64,000 nt of DNA from NCBI GenBank assembly GCA_963810195.1, contig CAWEMO010000001.1, forward strand, positions 372,001-436,000. The letters run 5' to 3'. Shown here piece after piece: positions 26,750 through 36,741 of this stretch; positions within the stretch are counted from its first letter, which is position 1, and every line of letters begins with the position of its first letter. The notes under the pieces are model-generated. The model searched no databases. It saw nothing but the letters and a program-made list of their open reading frames with translations, and had not been told where the DNA came from. This DNA comes from Chersky-840 sp963810195. GTDB lineage: Bacteria; Actinomycetota; Acidimicrobiia; Acidimicrobiales; UBA8190. The position numbers and the translations under genes were made by a program.

Positions 26750-27955
26750 TCAGAGCTCCCCGAGGAAGAAGCGGGTGCCCTGGTCGTCGACGCAATCCGA
26801 CGTCACCCCGTAGGGCTGGCGTTCGGGCTCCGAGGCGGTGCCGCCCGCGGTGCGCACCCGTTGCACGGCGGACCCGATGTCGTCGACGAGATACATGGGG
26901 ACCCCGGTCGCCCGGTCCTGCCCGCCGCGGATGCCCGTCCCGGGACGCACGTCGTCGACCTGCCAGCCGTTCTCGACGCGTCCCGGCGAGAAACGCCAGC
27001 CCAGCACGGCGCCGTAGAAGGCGCGCGTGCGCGACGCGTCGGCCACCTCGAGCGTGACGTAGGCGAGGTCACCTGGGCGCGACCCGTGCGCGGCGAGGCG
27101 CGGCCCGGGCCCGTCCCCCGGCGGCCGGAAGACGGCGAAGGCCGTGCCCTGGTCGTCCACGCAGTTGGCGACCCGTCCGTAGGGCGCGTCGGTGGGCCCG
27201 TGCGCCTCACCTCCTGCGGCGCGCACCCGTGTGACCGCCTCGTCCACGTCGTCGACGAGGTAACAGAGGAAGAGCGTGTTGTGCTCCATCCCACCCCACA
27301 GCCCGTGGTGGAGGGAGAGCCCGGCCACCTGGACGCCCTGCTCGGCGCTGCCGGGGGTGAAGGACCATCCCAGCACGGAGCCGAAGAAGGCCCGAGCCCG
27401 GTCGAGGTCCGGGACCCACAGCGACACGTAGCCGATGTCCCCGGGCTGCATGGGCTCCGCGGCCGGGGACGCCGAGATGATCCAGCGATGGCCGAACGGG
27501 TCACGGACCACTCCGTTACGCCCGTAGGGATTGTCGGCCGGGGCGCGCTCCACCGTGGCGCCGGCCTCGGCGGCACGGCGCACCGTGCCGTCCACGTCGG
27601 GCACCTCGATCACGAGGCTCACCGTGGCACCGTCGCCGGGGCGCGGTGCGGCCACGTCGCTCTCGGGGGACTCGTCGGCCAGGAAGACCGGGCTCGCCCC
27701 GAGGTCGAGCTCGGCGTGGCCGACGCGCCCGTCGGCCATGACGATCGGCTCGCCGCGCCGGCGGGCGCCGAGCACCTCGACGTACCACTCGAGGGCGCGC
27801 CGGGAGTCGGTCACGATGAGATACGGCGTCACCCCGATGACTCCTTCCGGGAGCGACAGGGCGCGCTCGACGCGGGCGCGCAGGGCGGCGGCGAATTCGG
27901 GATCGGGATCGATCGGCGTGATCGGGGAGCGCAGGGCCTCGAAGGGATCAGGCAT
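26750..27955 (-). CDS. Triple-VOC-domain protein coupled to an ECF sigma factor
   Basis: 401 residues starting MPDPFEALRSPITPIDPDP. After a 40-residue leader come three glyoxalase-like VOC units: GVTPYLIVTDSRRALEWYVE..., PGDIGYVSLWVPDLDRARAFF... and PGDLAYVTLEVADASRTRAFY.... Units two and three end in the similar phrases VDDQGTAFAVF and VDDQGTRFFLG. The ATG lies inside the sigma gene's last codons (8-bp overlap), so the two are translationally coupled. It may bind a small molecule and modulate or be the target of the sigma factor; the reaction is unknown. Confidence 0.82.
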   Translation of the reverse strand: MPDPFEALRSPITPIDPDPEFAAALRARVERALSLPEGVIGVTPYLIVTDSRRALEWYVEVLGARRRGEPIVMADGRVGHAELDLGASPVFLADESPESDVAAPRPGDGATVSLVIEVPDVDGTVRRAAEAGATVERAPADNPYGRNGVVRDPFGHRWIISASPAAEPMQPGDIGYVSLWVPDLDRARAFFGSVLGWSFTPGSAEQGVQVAGLSLHHGLWGGMEHNTLFLCYLVDDVDEAVTRVRAAGGEAHGPTDAPYGRVANCVDDQGTAFAVFRPPGDGPGPRLAAHGSRPGDLAYVTLEVADASRTRAFYGAVLGWRFSPGRVENGWQVDDVRPGTGIRGGQDRATGVPMYLVDDIGSAVQRVRTAGGTASEPERQPYGVTSDCVDDQGTRFFLGEL

Positions 27956-28484
27956 CGTCGGCCTCCTGGGCGCCATAGGCGCGGCGAAAAGCACCCCGGG
28001 CCCGCACGAGCAGACCCTCGGTGGCGTGCACGCTCCGGTCCACGAGCGCGGCGACCTCGGGGACCGACAGGTCGTCGAGGTAGCGCAGGGTCAGCACGGC
28101 GCGGTGCAGCGGCGACAGCAGCGCCAAGGTGGTGCGGGCCTGCAGGGCTTCGAGGCGGACGTCCCAGTCGTCGTGCGGGTCGTCGACGTGGCCCTCGGCC
28201 GTTCCCACGGCGCGCAGGCCCCGCTCCTCGCGCGCCTGGCGCCGCCAGTGGTCCACGAGCTTGTGCCTGGCCACCCCGACGAGCCACGGGACCGAGACCG
28301 GGGCGCGCTCGTCGGCGCACACCGCGTCGACGGCGGCCAGGAGCGTCTCGGCGGTGAGGTCCTCGGCCAGCGCCACGCGCCCGCAGCGTGACACCAGATA
28401 CCCGTAGATCTGGGGAAGGGCACGGTCGTAGAGGCCGAGCAACTCCGACCTCGGGTCGCCGGCGGCGGCCGGCTCTTCGCTCAC
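27948..28484 (-). CDS. ECF-type RNA polymerase sigma factor
   Basis: 178 residues. Region 2: LYDRALPQIYGYLVSRCG, VALAEDLTAETLLAA and WLVGVARHKLVDHWRR. Region 4: LSPLHRAVLTLRYLDDLSVP, EVAALVDRSVHATEGLLVRARGAFRRAY. There is no C-terminal extension and no adjacent anti-sigma factor with zinc-binding or membrane features; the coupled neighbour is the triple-VOC protein. Regulates unknown promoters. Confidence 0.88.
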   Translation of the reverse strand: MSEEPAAAGDPRSELLGLYDRALPQIYGYLVSRCGRVALAEDLTAETLLAAVDAVCADERAPVSVPWLVGVARHKLVDHWRRQAREERGLRAVGTAEGHVDDPHDDWDVRLEALQARTTLALLSPLHRAVLTLRYLDDLSVPEVAALVDRSVHATEGLLVRARGAFRRAYGAQEADDA

Positions 28485-28540
28485 ACCCGTATTGTCGTCC
28501 GGGGACCCCGCTCTCCGACGGGTCCGCGGAGGCTTTTCTC

Positions 28541-28990
28541 TTGCACTGGCTGGTCGACGGCATGAACGTCATCGGGTCGCGCCCCGACGGGTGGTGGCGC
28601 GATCGTGCCGGGGCCCGGCGCCGGCTCGTGTCCGACCTCGCCACGCTGGCCGGCCCCGACAGCGAGGTCACGGTGGTCTTCGACGGGCGGCCCGATACCG
28701 GTGAGATGGAGGCCGCCCGCGCCCAGGGCGTCACGGCGCGCTTCGCACCGGGGGGCCCGAACGCGGCGGACCACGCCATCGTCGACCTGCTGGGATCGCT
28801 CGGCGACCCGGCGGGAATCACGGTCGTGACCTCGGACGCCGCCCTGGTCGACTCGGTGCGGCGGGCCGGGGTCGCGGTCGAGGGGGCCAGGACCTTCCGG
28901 GCGCGCCTGCCGGGTGGCGATGCTACGGAAGGGCGTCGAGGGGGGACACGGCGTGACGCCGGAGGGCCTCGGCGACCGCCTCGTTCGTGA
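28541..28990 (+). CDS. NYN-domain (YacP-like) putative ribonuclease
   Basis: 149 residues from a TTG at 28541 (an ATG at 28562 falls inside the first conserved strand). WLVDGMNVIGSRPDGWW carries the first catalytic Asp. VTVVFDGRPDTGEM, ADHAIVDLLGSL and ITVVTSDAALVDSVRRAGV follow, the Asp-rich NYN/PIN pattern. Predicted metal-dependent RNA cleavage. Divergent from the sigma-factor gene; its 3' end overlaps the convergent ald gene by 68 bp, so the true stop or a small error there is worth checking. Confidence 0.75.
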   Translation: MHWLVDGMNVIGSRPDGWWRDRAGARRRLVSDLATLAGPDSEVTVVFDGRPDTGEMEAARAQGVTARFAPGGPNAADHAIVDLLGSLGDPAGITVVTSDAALVDSVRRAGVAVEGARTFRARLPGGDATEGRRGGTRRDAGGPRRPPRS

Positions 28991-30032
28991 GCTGTCCCGA
29001 CGTGCACAGCACACCGCCGGCGAGGCCCGCGTCGACCTCGACCGCTCCTCGCACCCCGTGGTCGGCGACCGCGAGCGCATAGGGAAACGTGGCGTTGGTG
29101 AGGGCGTAGGTCGAGGTGTGGGGGACCGCGGCGGGGATGTTGCCCACGCCGTAGTGGAGCACCCCGTGGCGCTCGACGACGGGGTGCTCGTGGGTGGTCT
29201 CGATGGTGGTCTCGATGCAGCCGCCCTGGTCCACGGCGACGTCGACGATCACCGACCCCGGCACCATCTCGCCCACCATCTCCTCGGTGGCGACGACGGG
29301 CGCCCGGCCCCCGGGCACGAGCACGGCCCCGATCACCAGGTCGGCGTGGCGCATGGAGCGCTCGACCACCGCCCGGCTCGACGCCAGGGTCATGATGCGG
29401 CCGCGATGGATCTGGTCGACCACCCGCAGCCGGTCGAGGTCGCGGTCGATCAGGATGACCTCCGCCTCCATGCCCTGGGCGATCCACGCCGCGTTCGTGC
29501 CGACCGTCCCCGCTCCGATCACCACCACCCGGGCCGGGCGCACCCCGGGGGCGCCGCCGAGGAGCACCCCCCGCCCCCCGTTGCCGCGTTCGAGGAAGTG
29601 GGCGCCGATCTGCGGAGCCAGGCGGCCCGCCACCTCGCTCATGGGGGCGAGGAGGGGGAGGGACCCGGTCGCGCTGCGCACCGTCTCGTAGCCGATCGCC
29701 GTGGTGCGGGCGCCCAGCAACGCCTCGGCGAGCTCGGGGTAGGCGGCGAGGTGCAGAAAGGTGAACAGCACGAGATCGGGGCGCAGCCGTCGGAACTCGT
29801 CGGCCTGGGGCTCTTTCACCTTGAGCACGAGCTCGGCGTCCCATGCGTCGTCGTCGGTCACGAGCTCGGCGCCCGCGAGGGCGAAGTCTTCGTCGACGAT
29901 GGCCGACCCGGCCCCCGCCCCGGTCTCGACCAGGACGCGGTGCCCGTGGGTGGCCAGCTCGCGCGCCCCGTCGGGGGTGAGGGCGACGCGGTTCTCCCCG
30001 GGCTTGCGCTCCGCAGGGACCCCGACGATCAC
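28923..30032 (-). CDS. ald: Alanine dehydrogenase
   Basis: 369 residues. IVGVPAERKPGENRVALTPDG, LFTFLHLAAYPELAEALL, YETVRSATGSLPLLAPMSEVAGR, Rossmann VVVIGAGTVGTNAAWIAQGM, VDVAVDQGGCIETT and HYGVGNIPAAVPHTST are the family landmarks. It interconverts alanine with pyruvate plus ammonia using NAD. Starts 145 bp from the divergent LLM oxidoreductase. Confidence 0.93.
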   Translation of the reverse strand: MIVGVPAERKPGENRVALTPDGARELATHGHRVLVETGAGAGSAIVDEDFALAGAELVTDDDAWDAELVLKVKEPQADEFRRLRPDLVLFTFLHLAAYPELAEALLGARTTAIGYETVRSATGSLPLLAPMSEVAGRLAPQIGAHFLERGNGGRGVLLGGAPGVRPARVVVIGAGTVGTNAAWIAQGMEAEVILIDRDLDRLRVVDQIHRGRIMTLASSRAVVERSMRHADLVIGAVLVPGGRAPVVATEEMVGEMVPGSVIVDVAVDQGGCIETTIETTHEHPVVERHGVLHYGVGNIPAAVPHTSTYALTNATFPYALAVADHGVRGAVEVDAGLAGGVLCTSGQLTNEAVAEALRRHAVSPLDALP

Positions 30033-30145
30033 GATGGCGAAGCTATCGCCCGGCGTGGGTGTGCAGGCTCCTTCACCGATGTGCGCCTTGACGAACGAGG
30101 CCCCCGTCCGTATGTTGCCAGGGACAGTCGTTCAGCATCCGGATC

Positions 30146-30169
30146 TAGCGTTCGAGATATCGAACGCTA
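30146..30169. promoter_or_regulatory. Perfect 10-bp inverted repeat upstream of the LLM operon
   Basis: TAGCGTTCGA, GATA, TCGAACGCTA: both 10-bp arms match perfectly. It ends eight bases before the LLM start, between the divergent ald and LLM genes. The position and symmetry fit an operator, possibly for the IclR regulator encoded about 3 kb downstream in the same run. Confidence 0.65.
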
Positions 30170-30177
30170 CGTGTGAC

Positions 30178-31326
30178 ATGGGGGTGGGTGTGAAGCTCGA
30201 CCTGCTGTATGAGATCGACGTGCCCAAGCCGTGGCCCGGGGAGCATCCCTGGGGCCAGCGCAAGGCCGAGCAGGAGGCCTACGCCGAGGCACTGGAGCAG
30301 ATCAAGCTGGCCGACACCCTCGGCTTCAACACCGTGTGGCACGTCGAGCACCACTTCCGCGAGGGCCGGTCGCACTCGCCCGCCCCCGAGGTGATCATCG
30401 GCGCGCTGTCCCAGGCCACCAAGAACCTCCGCCTCGGGTTCGGCGTCGTGCTCATGCCGCACCAGTTCTGCCACCCCGTGCACGTGGCGGAGAAGGTTGC
30501 CACCGCGGACGTCCTGTCGGGTGGCCGCGTCGAGTGGGGGACGGGCCGGTCCACCCCCATGGAGCAGACCGCGTTCCACGTGCCGGTGGAGGAGAGCCGG
30601 GCCGAGTGGCAAGAAGCCATCGAGGCCACCGTGCAGGCGTGGCGCGACGAGTACTTCGAGTTCCACGGCAAGTACCTCGACTTCCCCCGCCGCATGGTCA
30701 CGCCCAAGCCCGTGCAGGTCCCCCATCCGCCCGCCTGGATGGCCGCCACCTCCGACGGATCGGCCGCTGTGGCCGGGAAGCTGGGCATGGGGCTGCTGTC
30801 GTTCTCGATCATGCAGCCGATCACCAAGATGGCCGAGCACATCAAGCAGTACCGGGAAGGGGCGAAGAACCCCACGCCGCTCACCGAGGTCACCACCAAC
30901 AAAGTGGCCGCGTACACGCTCGTGCACTGTGCCGACACCATGGAGCAGGCCGAGGCCAACGGCATCTGGGACTCGGTGTGGTGGTGGTACAAGAACCTGG
31001 CCGAGTTCATCTTGGAGTGGGAGGTGCCGCATCTCTCCGACGAGGAGAAGGAGAAGATGTTCCCCTTGCTCAAGCGCCAGATCGAGGGGAAGTTCGACCC
31101 CAAGTGGTTCTCCGAGGCCGACATGATCATCGTGGGCGACCCCGAGACGTGCGTCGAGAAGATGGTGAAGTACGCCGAGCTCGGCGTGGACCAGCTCATC
31201 TGCTACGTGCAGTTCGGCTATCTGAGCCACGAGTCGATCATGCGCACCATCGAGCTGCTCGGCACCAAGGTCATGCCCGAGCTCGAAAAGCGCGATATCG
31301 AGGCCTCGGTCACCGTCACCGGTTGA
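30178..31326 (+). CDS. LLM-class flavin-dependent oxidoreductase (luciferase-like monooxygenase)
   Basis: 382 residues. TIM-barrel pattern: KLDLLYEIDVPKPW, TLGFNTVWHVEHHFREG, RLGFGVVLMPHQFCHPVHVAEKVATADVLSGGRVEWGTG (written here as overlapping family blocks of shorter motifs), FPRRMVTPKPVQVPHPP and DPETCVEKMVKYAEL. Uses FMN or F420; the substrate is unknown. The start is ATG 30178, or GTG 30190, which would begin at the conserved KLDLLYE. It heads the apparent operon LLM-SDR-SGNH-IclR-SDR. Confidence 0.88.
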   Translation: MGVGVKLDLLYEIDVPKPWPGEHPWGQRKAEQEAYAEALEQIKLADTLGFNTVWHVEHHFREGRSHSPAPEVIIGALSQATKNLRLGFGVVLMPHQFCHPVHVAEKVATADVLSGGRVEWGTGRSTPMEQTAFHVPVEESRAEWQEAIEATVQAWRDEYFEFHGKYLDFPRRMVTPKPVQVPHPPAWMAATSDGSAAVAGKLGMGLLSFSIMQPITKMAEHIKQYREGAKNPTPLTEVTTNKVAAYTLVHCADTMEQAEANGIWDSVWWWYKNLAEFILEWEVPHLSDEEKEKMFPLLKRQIEGKFDPKWFSEADMIIVGDPETCVEKMVKYAELGVDQLICYVQFGYLSHESIMRTIELLGTKVMPELEKRDIEASVTVTG

Positions 31327-31363
31327 CACGCGGCCCGCACCGCACGAGCGTGCGCGAGGGACG

Positions 31364-32182
31364 ATGACGCGTTCTGACGACACCGAGGTCCCCGACTACC
31401 CCGGCATGCTGCGCATGGACGGCCGCGGGGTGGTCGTGATCGGCGCCGGGCAGGGCATCGGGCGCCAGACCAGCCACGCGTTGGCCCAGGCGGGGGCCAA
31501 GGTCCTGTGCGTCGACCTCGACAAGGACCTGGCCGCCGACATCGCCTCGGAGGTCGGCGGGGTGCCGTGGGTGGGCAACGCCACGGTCCGGGCCGACGCC
31601 GAGCGCCTCTTCGCCGAGGCTCCCGCCGCCCTCACCGGCATCGGGGCCCGGGGCCTGGGCGGGATCGTGGACATCGTGGGCATGGCCCAGTACCGCGGCC
31701 TGCTCGAGCTCGACGACGAATTGTGGGACTGGCACCACGACATCGTGCTGCGCCACGCCTATCTGGCGGTCTCCGTCGGCGGCCGGGCCTTGCGCGACGC
31801 GGGCGGCGGGGTCATGGTGTTCGTGGCTTCGGCGTCCGGGCTCACCGCGGCGCCGCGGCACGCCGCCTACGGCGCGGCGAAGGCAGGGCTCATCGGGCTT
31901 GTGCGCTCGGCCGCGGTCGAGCTCGGGCCCATCGGCATCCGCGTCAACGCGGTGGCGCCGGGCATCGTGTGGACTCCACGCGTCTCGGGATACCTGGGGG
32001 ACAAGGGCAAGGTCGTCAACGCCGCCAACTCGCCGCTCGAGCGCGTGGCGCTCCCGCAGGACATCGCGGCCGCCATCGTGTTCCTCGCCTCGGACCTCTC
32101 CGCGTACGTGAACGGGCAGGTGCTGTCGGTCGACGGTGGGGTGGGGGTGAAGTTCCCCTACCCGGTGCCGGACCACCTGTGA
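31364..32182 (+). CDS. SDR family oxidoreductase
   Basis: 272 residues. NAD(P)-binding VVVIGAGQGIGRQTSHALA, catalytic Tyr/Lys in HAAYGAAKAGLIGLV with the preceding Ser in VASASGLT, and C-terminal ASDLSAYVNGQVLSVDGG. Substrate unknown, probably an alcohol or ketone handled together with the LLM enzyme. Its stop overlaps the next gene's start (GTGA). Confidence 0.9.
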   Translation: MTRSDDTEVPDYPGMLRMDGRGVVVIGAGQGIGRQTSHALAQAGAKVLCVDLDKDLAADIASEVGGVPWVGNATVRADAERLFAEAPAALTGIGARGLGGIVDIVGMAQYRGLLELDDELWDWHHDIVLRHAYLAVSVGGRALRDAGGGVMVFVASASGLTAAPRHAAYGAAKAGLIGLVRSAAVELGPIGIRVNAVAPGIVWTPRVSGYLGDKGKVVNAANSPLERVALPQDIAAAIVFLASDLSAYVNGQVLSVDGGVGVKFPYPVPDHL

Positions 32183-33234
32183 CCGGCCAGGGCCGGGGCC
32201 GGTCTCCGGAGGTGGAGCCGTTCCTGCGGGGTTGCGCGTGGCGCGCCGTTCCGGGAGTGCCGTACCCGCGCTTCGACCCGCGTGACGTGTCGCGCATTCC
32301 CGGCGACACCTGGCAGTGCGCGCAGATCCCGGCCGGGGTCCGCCTCGAGCTCGTCGGCGACGCGTCGGCGCTCGAGCTCGACTACACCACGGACAGCGAC
32401 GACCTCGGCTACCGCGGCGACGGTGCGGGCACGACGTTCGCGCTGTGGCGCGGCGGCTCGCAGGTCGACGAGCAACCCGCCGTGCTGGGGCCGGGGACCG
32501 TGACGCTGACGCTGGGCGGGGACGCCGACGCCCCGGCCGTGGTGTACCTGCCCGAGGGCATGCGGCCCGAGGTGCTCGCCCTGCGCCCCGTGGGAGGGTC
32601 GATCGGGCCGGCGCCGGCTGGCCCGCGCTGGGTCGCCTACGGCGATTCGCTGCTCGAGGGGTGGGTGGCGAGCTCGCCCGCGTTGGCCTGGGGTGTCGTC
32701 GCAGCCCGGAGCCACGGCCTGGACCTCGTCAACCTGGGCTATGCGGGCTCGGCACGCGGGGAGATCCCCTGCGCGGAGGCTGTCGCCGGACTGGCGGCGG
32801 ACGTGATCTCGATCTCGCACGGGACCAATTGCTGGACGCGCACCCCCCACAGCGCCGGCATGATGCTCGAGACGACGCGGGCCTTCCTCGACGTCGTGCG
32901 CCAGGGCCACCCCGACACCCCGGTCGTGGTGGCGAGCCCCGTCATCCGCCCCGACGCCGAGGCCACGCCCAACCGCCTGGGCGCCACGTTGGCCGACCTG
33001 CGCGCCGCCATGGAAGAGGCGGTCCGGGACCGCATCGAGGCCGGCGACGACACCATGGTGCTCGTCCCCGGTGCCGAGGTGATCACCGCCGCCCAGCTCG
33101 CCGACGGCATCCACCCCGGCGACGACGGCCACGCGCGTCTCGCCGAGGTGTTCGGCGCGGCGGTGGCGGCAGCGGTGGCGGGTTCGACGGCGGATTCGAC
33201 AGCGGGTTCGGCGCGTGTCGGGGGCGGGAGCTGA
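32179..33234 (+). CDS. GDSL/SGNH-type hydrolase
   Basis: 351 residues from a GTG overlapping the SDR stop. An N-terminal beta-sandwich-like domain (about residues 1-145) precedes the SGNH domain: block I AYGDSLLEGW with catalytic Ser, GYAGSARGEIPC (block II Gly), SHGTNCWTRTPHS (block III Asn) and DGIHPGDDGHARLAEVF (block V Asp/His). Likely an esterase or deacylase. No signal peptide. The Ala/Ser/Thr-rich C-terminus is low complexity. A start further upstream in the same frame would overlap the SDR gene and is not supported. Confidence 0.85.
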   Translation: MTGQGRGRSPEVEPFLRGCAWRAVPGVPYPRFDPRDVSRIPGDTWQCAQIPAGVRLELVGDASALELDYTTDSDDLGYRGDGAGTTFALWRGGSQVDEQPAVLGPGTVTLTLGGDADAPAVVYLPEGMRPEVLALRPVGGSIGPAPAGPRWVAYGDSLLEGWVASSPALAWGVVAARSHGLDLVNLGYAGSARGEIPCAEAVAGLAADVISISHGTNCWTRTPHSAGMMLETTRAFLDVVRQGHPDTPVVVASPVIRPDAEATPNRLGATLADLRAAMEEAVRDRIEAGDDTMVLVPGAEVITAAQLADGIHPGDDGHARLAEVFGAAVAAAVAGSTADSTAGSARVGGGS

Positions 33235-33236
33235 CG

Positions 33237-34112
33237 GTGGCGGGCTCGGCGTCGGCGGAGCGCGTGGTGACGGTGATCGACTTCCTGGCGTCGCGTCCGG
33301 GCGAGTGCTTCGGTCTTTCGGAGCTGGCGCGGGCACTGGGCATGTCCAAGGCGACCGCGCACGGGGTGTGCACCACGTTGACCGAGTCCGGTTGGCTGCT
33401 GCGCCACCCGTCGGACAAGACCTACACGCTGGGGCCGGCCCTCATCGCGGCCGGGCACGCCGCCGGCGCCCGGCAGCTCGACCTCGTCGACCACGCCCGG
33501 CCGGTGATGGAGGAGCTGGCCGCCCGCCTCTCCGCCCAGGTGGTGGCCTCGAGCACCGTCGGCGACGAGATGGTGCTGCTGGCCACGGCGGGGCGGCCCG
33601 GTCCGATGTGGCTCGCCTTCACCGTCGGCCAGCGCGTCCCCCTGGCCCCGCCTCTCGGCACGGTCTTCCTGGCGTGGGCGGGGCCCGACGCCGTAGAGGA
33701 GTGGCTCGACCGGCTGGGACCGGGGGCGACCCAGGACGACAAGGACCGGCTGCGCTCGGCCCTGGGGGTCATCCGTCGCCGCGGGTACGCGCTCAACCTC
33801 GAAGCCGTCGCCAACCTGAAGCTGAGCCGCGCCCTGTCGGGGCGCGACAGCCGGCGCCGGGCCCTGGCGGTGGCGGTGGAGGGCTTCGCCCACGAGGAGT
33901 ACCTCCTCCAGGAGCTCGAGGAAGGGGCCACCTACCGTCTCAGCCAGATCTCGGCCCCCGTGTTCGGGTCCGACGGCTCGGTGGCGCTGGCGCTCACGGT
34001 GGTGGGGCTGCCCGAGAAGCTGACGGGGGAGGAGATCCCCCGTTTCGGCGACGCGCTGGTGGCCGCGGCCGAGCGCGTGACGCGGTCCATCCACGGGAGC
34101 GCGCCGCGGTGA
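33237..34112 (+). CDS. IclR family transcriptional regulator
   Basis: 291 residues. HTH: AERVVTVIDFLASRPGECFG, LSELARALGMSKATAHGVC, TLTESGWLLRHPSDKTYTLG. The effector domain contains VGQRVPLAPPLGTVFLAW and IRRRGYALN, ending in VALALTVVGLPEKLT. IclR proteins sense small aromatic or keto acids and control catabolic operons. It is embedded between operon genes, so it probably regulates them, perhaps through the palindrome at 30146-30169. GTG start at 33237; GTGA overlap with the next SDR. Confidence 0.87.
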   Translation: MAGSASAERVVTVIDFLASRPGECFGLSELARALGMSKATAHGVCTTLTESGWLLRHPSDKTYTLGPALIAAGHAAGARQLDLVDHARPVMEELAARLSAQVVASSTVGDEMVLLATAGRPGPMWLAFTVGQRVPLAPPLGTVFLAWAGPDAVEEWLDRLGPGATQDDKDRLRSALGVIRRRGYALNLEAVANLKLSRALSGRDSRRRALAVAVEGFAHEEYLLQELEEGATYRLSQISAPVFGSDGSVALALTVVGLPEKLTGEEIPRFGDALVAAAERVTRSIHGSAPR

Positions 34113-34915
34113 ACCCCGACGCGCTGGGCGCCTTCGACCTCACCGGGCGCGTGGCCGTCGTCACGGGCGCTGCGTCGGGGATCGGCCGGGCGTCTGCTGA
34201 GCTGCTCGGCGCGGCGGGCGCGGCGGTGGTGTGCGCCGACATCGACGATGAAGGCGCGGCCGCCACCGCGGCGCACCTCGAGGAGGCCGGTGCCCGCGCC
34301 GTCGCCCGCCGGGTCGACGTGACGGCCCCAGGTGCGCTCGACGCGCTGGTGGAGCAGGCCGTGTCCGAGCTCGGCCGTCTCGACGTGATGGCGAACATCG
34401 CCGGCATCATCCTCCAGGCTCCGGTGGTCGACTTCGAGGACGACGCCTTCGACCGCATCCTGGCGGTCAACCTCAAAGGGGTGTTCCGCGGCTGTCGCGC
34501 CGCGGCGCGTGTCCTGAGCGCCCAGGGCTCGGGGTCGATCGTGAACATGGCCTCGGCCGCCATCGACACCCCGTCTCCGGGCCTGGCCGGCTACGGCATG
34601 GCGAAGGCGGCCGTGGTGCAGCTCACCCGGGTGCTCGCCACCGAGTTGGGCCCCCTCGGGGTGCGGGTGAACGCGGTGGCCCCGGGATTCGTGGAGACGG
34701 CCATGACAGGCCGCCGCTACACCGGCGCCGACGGCACCGTGGACGAGTCGCATCGCCAGGCCGTCCTCGACGCCGTGGCCCGGTCCACCCCGCTGCGTAC
34801 CGTGGGACGGCCCCAGGACATCGCGCACGCCGTGCTCTACCTGGCCTCGGACGCGTCGCGTTTCGTGACCGGGCAGATCCTGCGCCCCAACGGGGGCGTG
34901 GCCATGCCGTGGTGA
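34109..34915 (+). CDS. SDR family oxidoreductase
   Basis: 268 residues. VAVVTGAASGIGRASAELL, NIAGII, SIVNMASAA, catalytic GYGMAKAAVVQLTR, RVNAVAPGFVETAMT and ASRFVTGQILRPNGG. A classical SDR with all catalytic residues. The GTG start overlaps the IclR stop. Its last codons and stop (CCG TGG TGA) form the first unit of a 14-bp tandem repeat. Confidence 0.92.
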   Translation: MNPDALGAFDLTGRVAVVTGAASGIGRASAELLGAAGAAVVCADIDDEGAAATAAHLEEAGARAVARRVDVTAPGALDALVEQAVSELGRLDVMANIAGIILQAPVVDFEDDAFDRILAVNLKGVFRGCRAAARVLSAQGSGSIVNMASAAIDTPSPGLAGYGMAKAAVVQLTRVLATELGPLGVRVNAVAPGFVETAMTGRRYTGADGTVDESHRQAVLDAVARSTPLRTVGRPQDIAHAVLYLASDASRFVTGQILRPNGGVAMPW

Positions 34916-34973
34916 ACCGGCCGTGGTGAACCGGCCGTGGTGAACCGGCCGTGGTGAACCGGCCGTGGTGAAC
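34907..34973 (+). repeat. 14-bp tandem repeat, about 4.8 units, starting in the SDR stop codon
   Basis: Unit CCGTGGTGAACCGG, four perfect copies from 34907 and a partial fifth. The first unit encodes the last Pro-Trp and stop of the SDR. Every unit carries GTG and TGA. Since 14 is not a multiple of three, copy-number change would not alter the SDR but changes the distance to the next gene. Confidence 0.9.
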
Positions 34974-34987
34974 AGAGAGGAGCGCAC

Positions 34988-35308
34988 GTGCAGGTCGTAG
35001 TGGACATGGGGGCCGAACCGGCGACGGTCGCGCTCGAGGACCCCGCGGAGTGCGGGCGGTTCCACGTGACGGCCCGGGGCGGCGGTGACGCCGGCGTGCT
35101 CGACGAGGCGCTGCGGGCCAACGCCTTGGGCAACGTCGACGGCGACGGAGAGGCCATGGTGCGCGTCGAGGCGGTGCGCCGCCTGGCGTCGGGTGCGGTG
35201 GGCGAGGCGTGGGAGGGCGACTTCAGGGGCATGCTCGACTACGCCCGGTCCAAGGGGTGGCTGAGCGACGACGGCGCCTCGATCCGGGCGCACGTGGAGT
35301 GGGGGTAG
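34988..35308 (+). CDS. Small conserved-looking protein, function unknown
   Basis: 106 residues from a GTG with GAGAGGAG upstream. Sequence MQVVVDMGAEPATVALEDP, then FRGMLDYARSKGWLSDDG and IRAHVEWG. No signal peptide, membrane helix or known motif. It lies between the SDR and fumC on the same strand. The good ribosome-binding site and G/C-biased third positions support it as real. Confidence 0.65.
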   Translation: MQVVVDMGAEPATVALEDPAECGRFHVTARGGGDAGVLDEALRANALGNVDGDGEAMVRVEAVRRLASGAVGEAWEGDFRGMLDYARSKGWLSDDGASIRAHVEWG

Positions 35309-35331
35309 TTTCGCCCCATGGAGGTGACGCC

Positions 35332-36720
<1,389 letters not shown>

Positions 36721-36741
36721 CCGCCGCCACCGGCCTGTAGG

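Noticed and set aside
28923..28990. Real overlap between the NYN gene and ald
   Set aside because: A 68-bp convergent overlap is possible, but the last NYN codons look like shadow of ald. A small error near the NYN end is as likely, so nothing is claimed from the overlap itself.
34907..34973. CRISPR-like array
   Set aside because: Units are 14 bp, contiguous and without spacers, and no cas genes are present.
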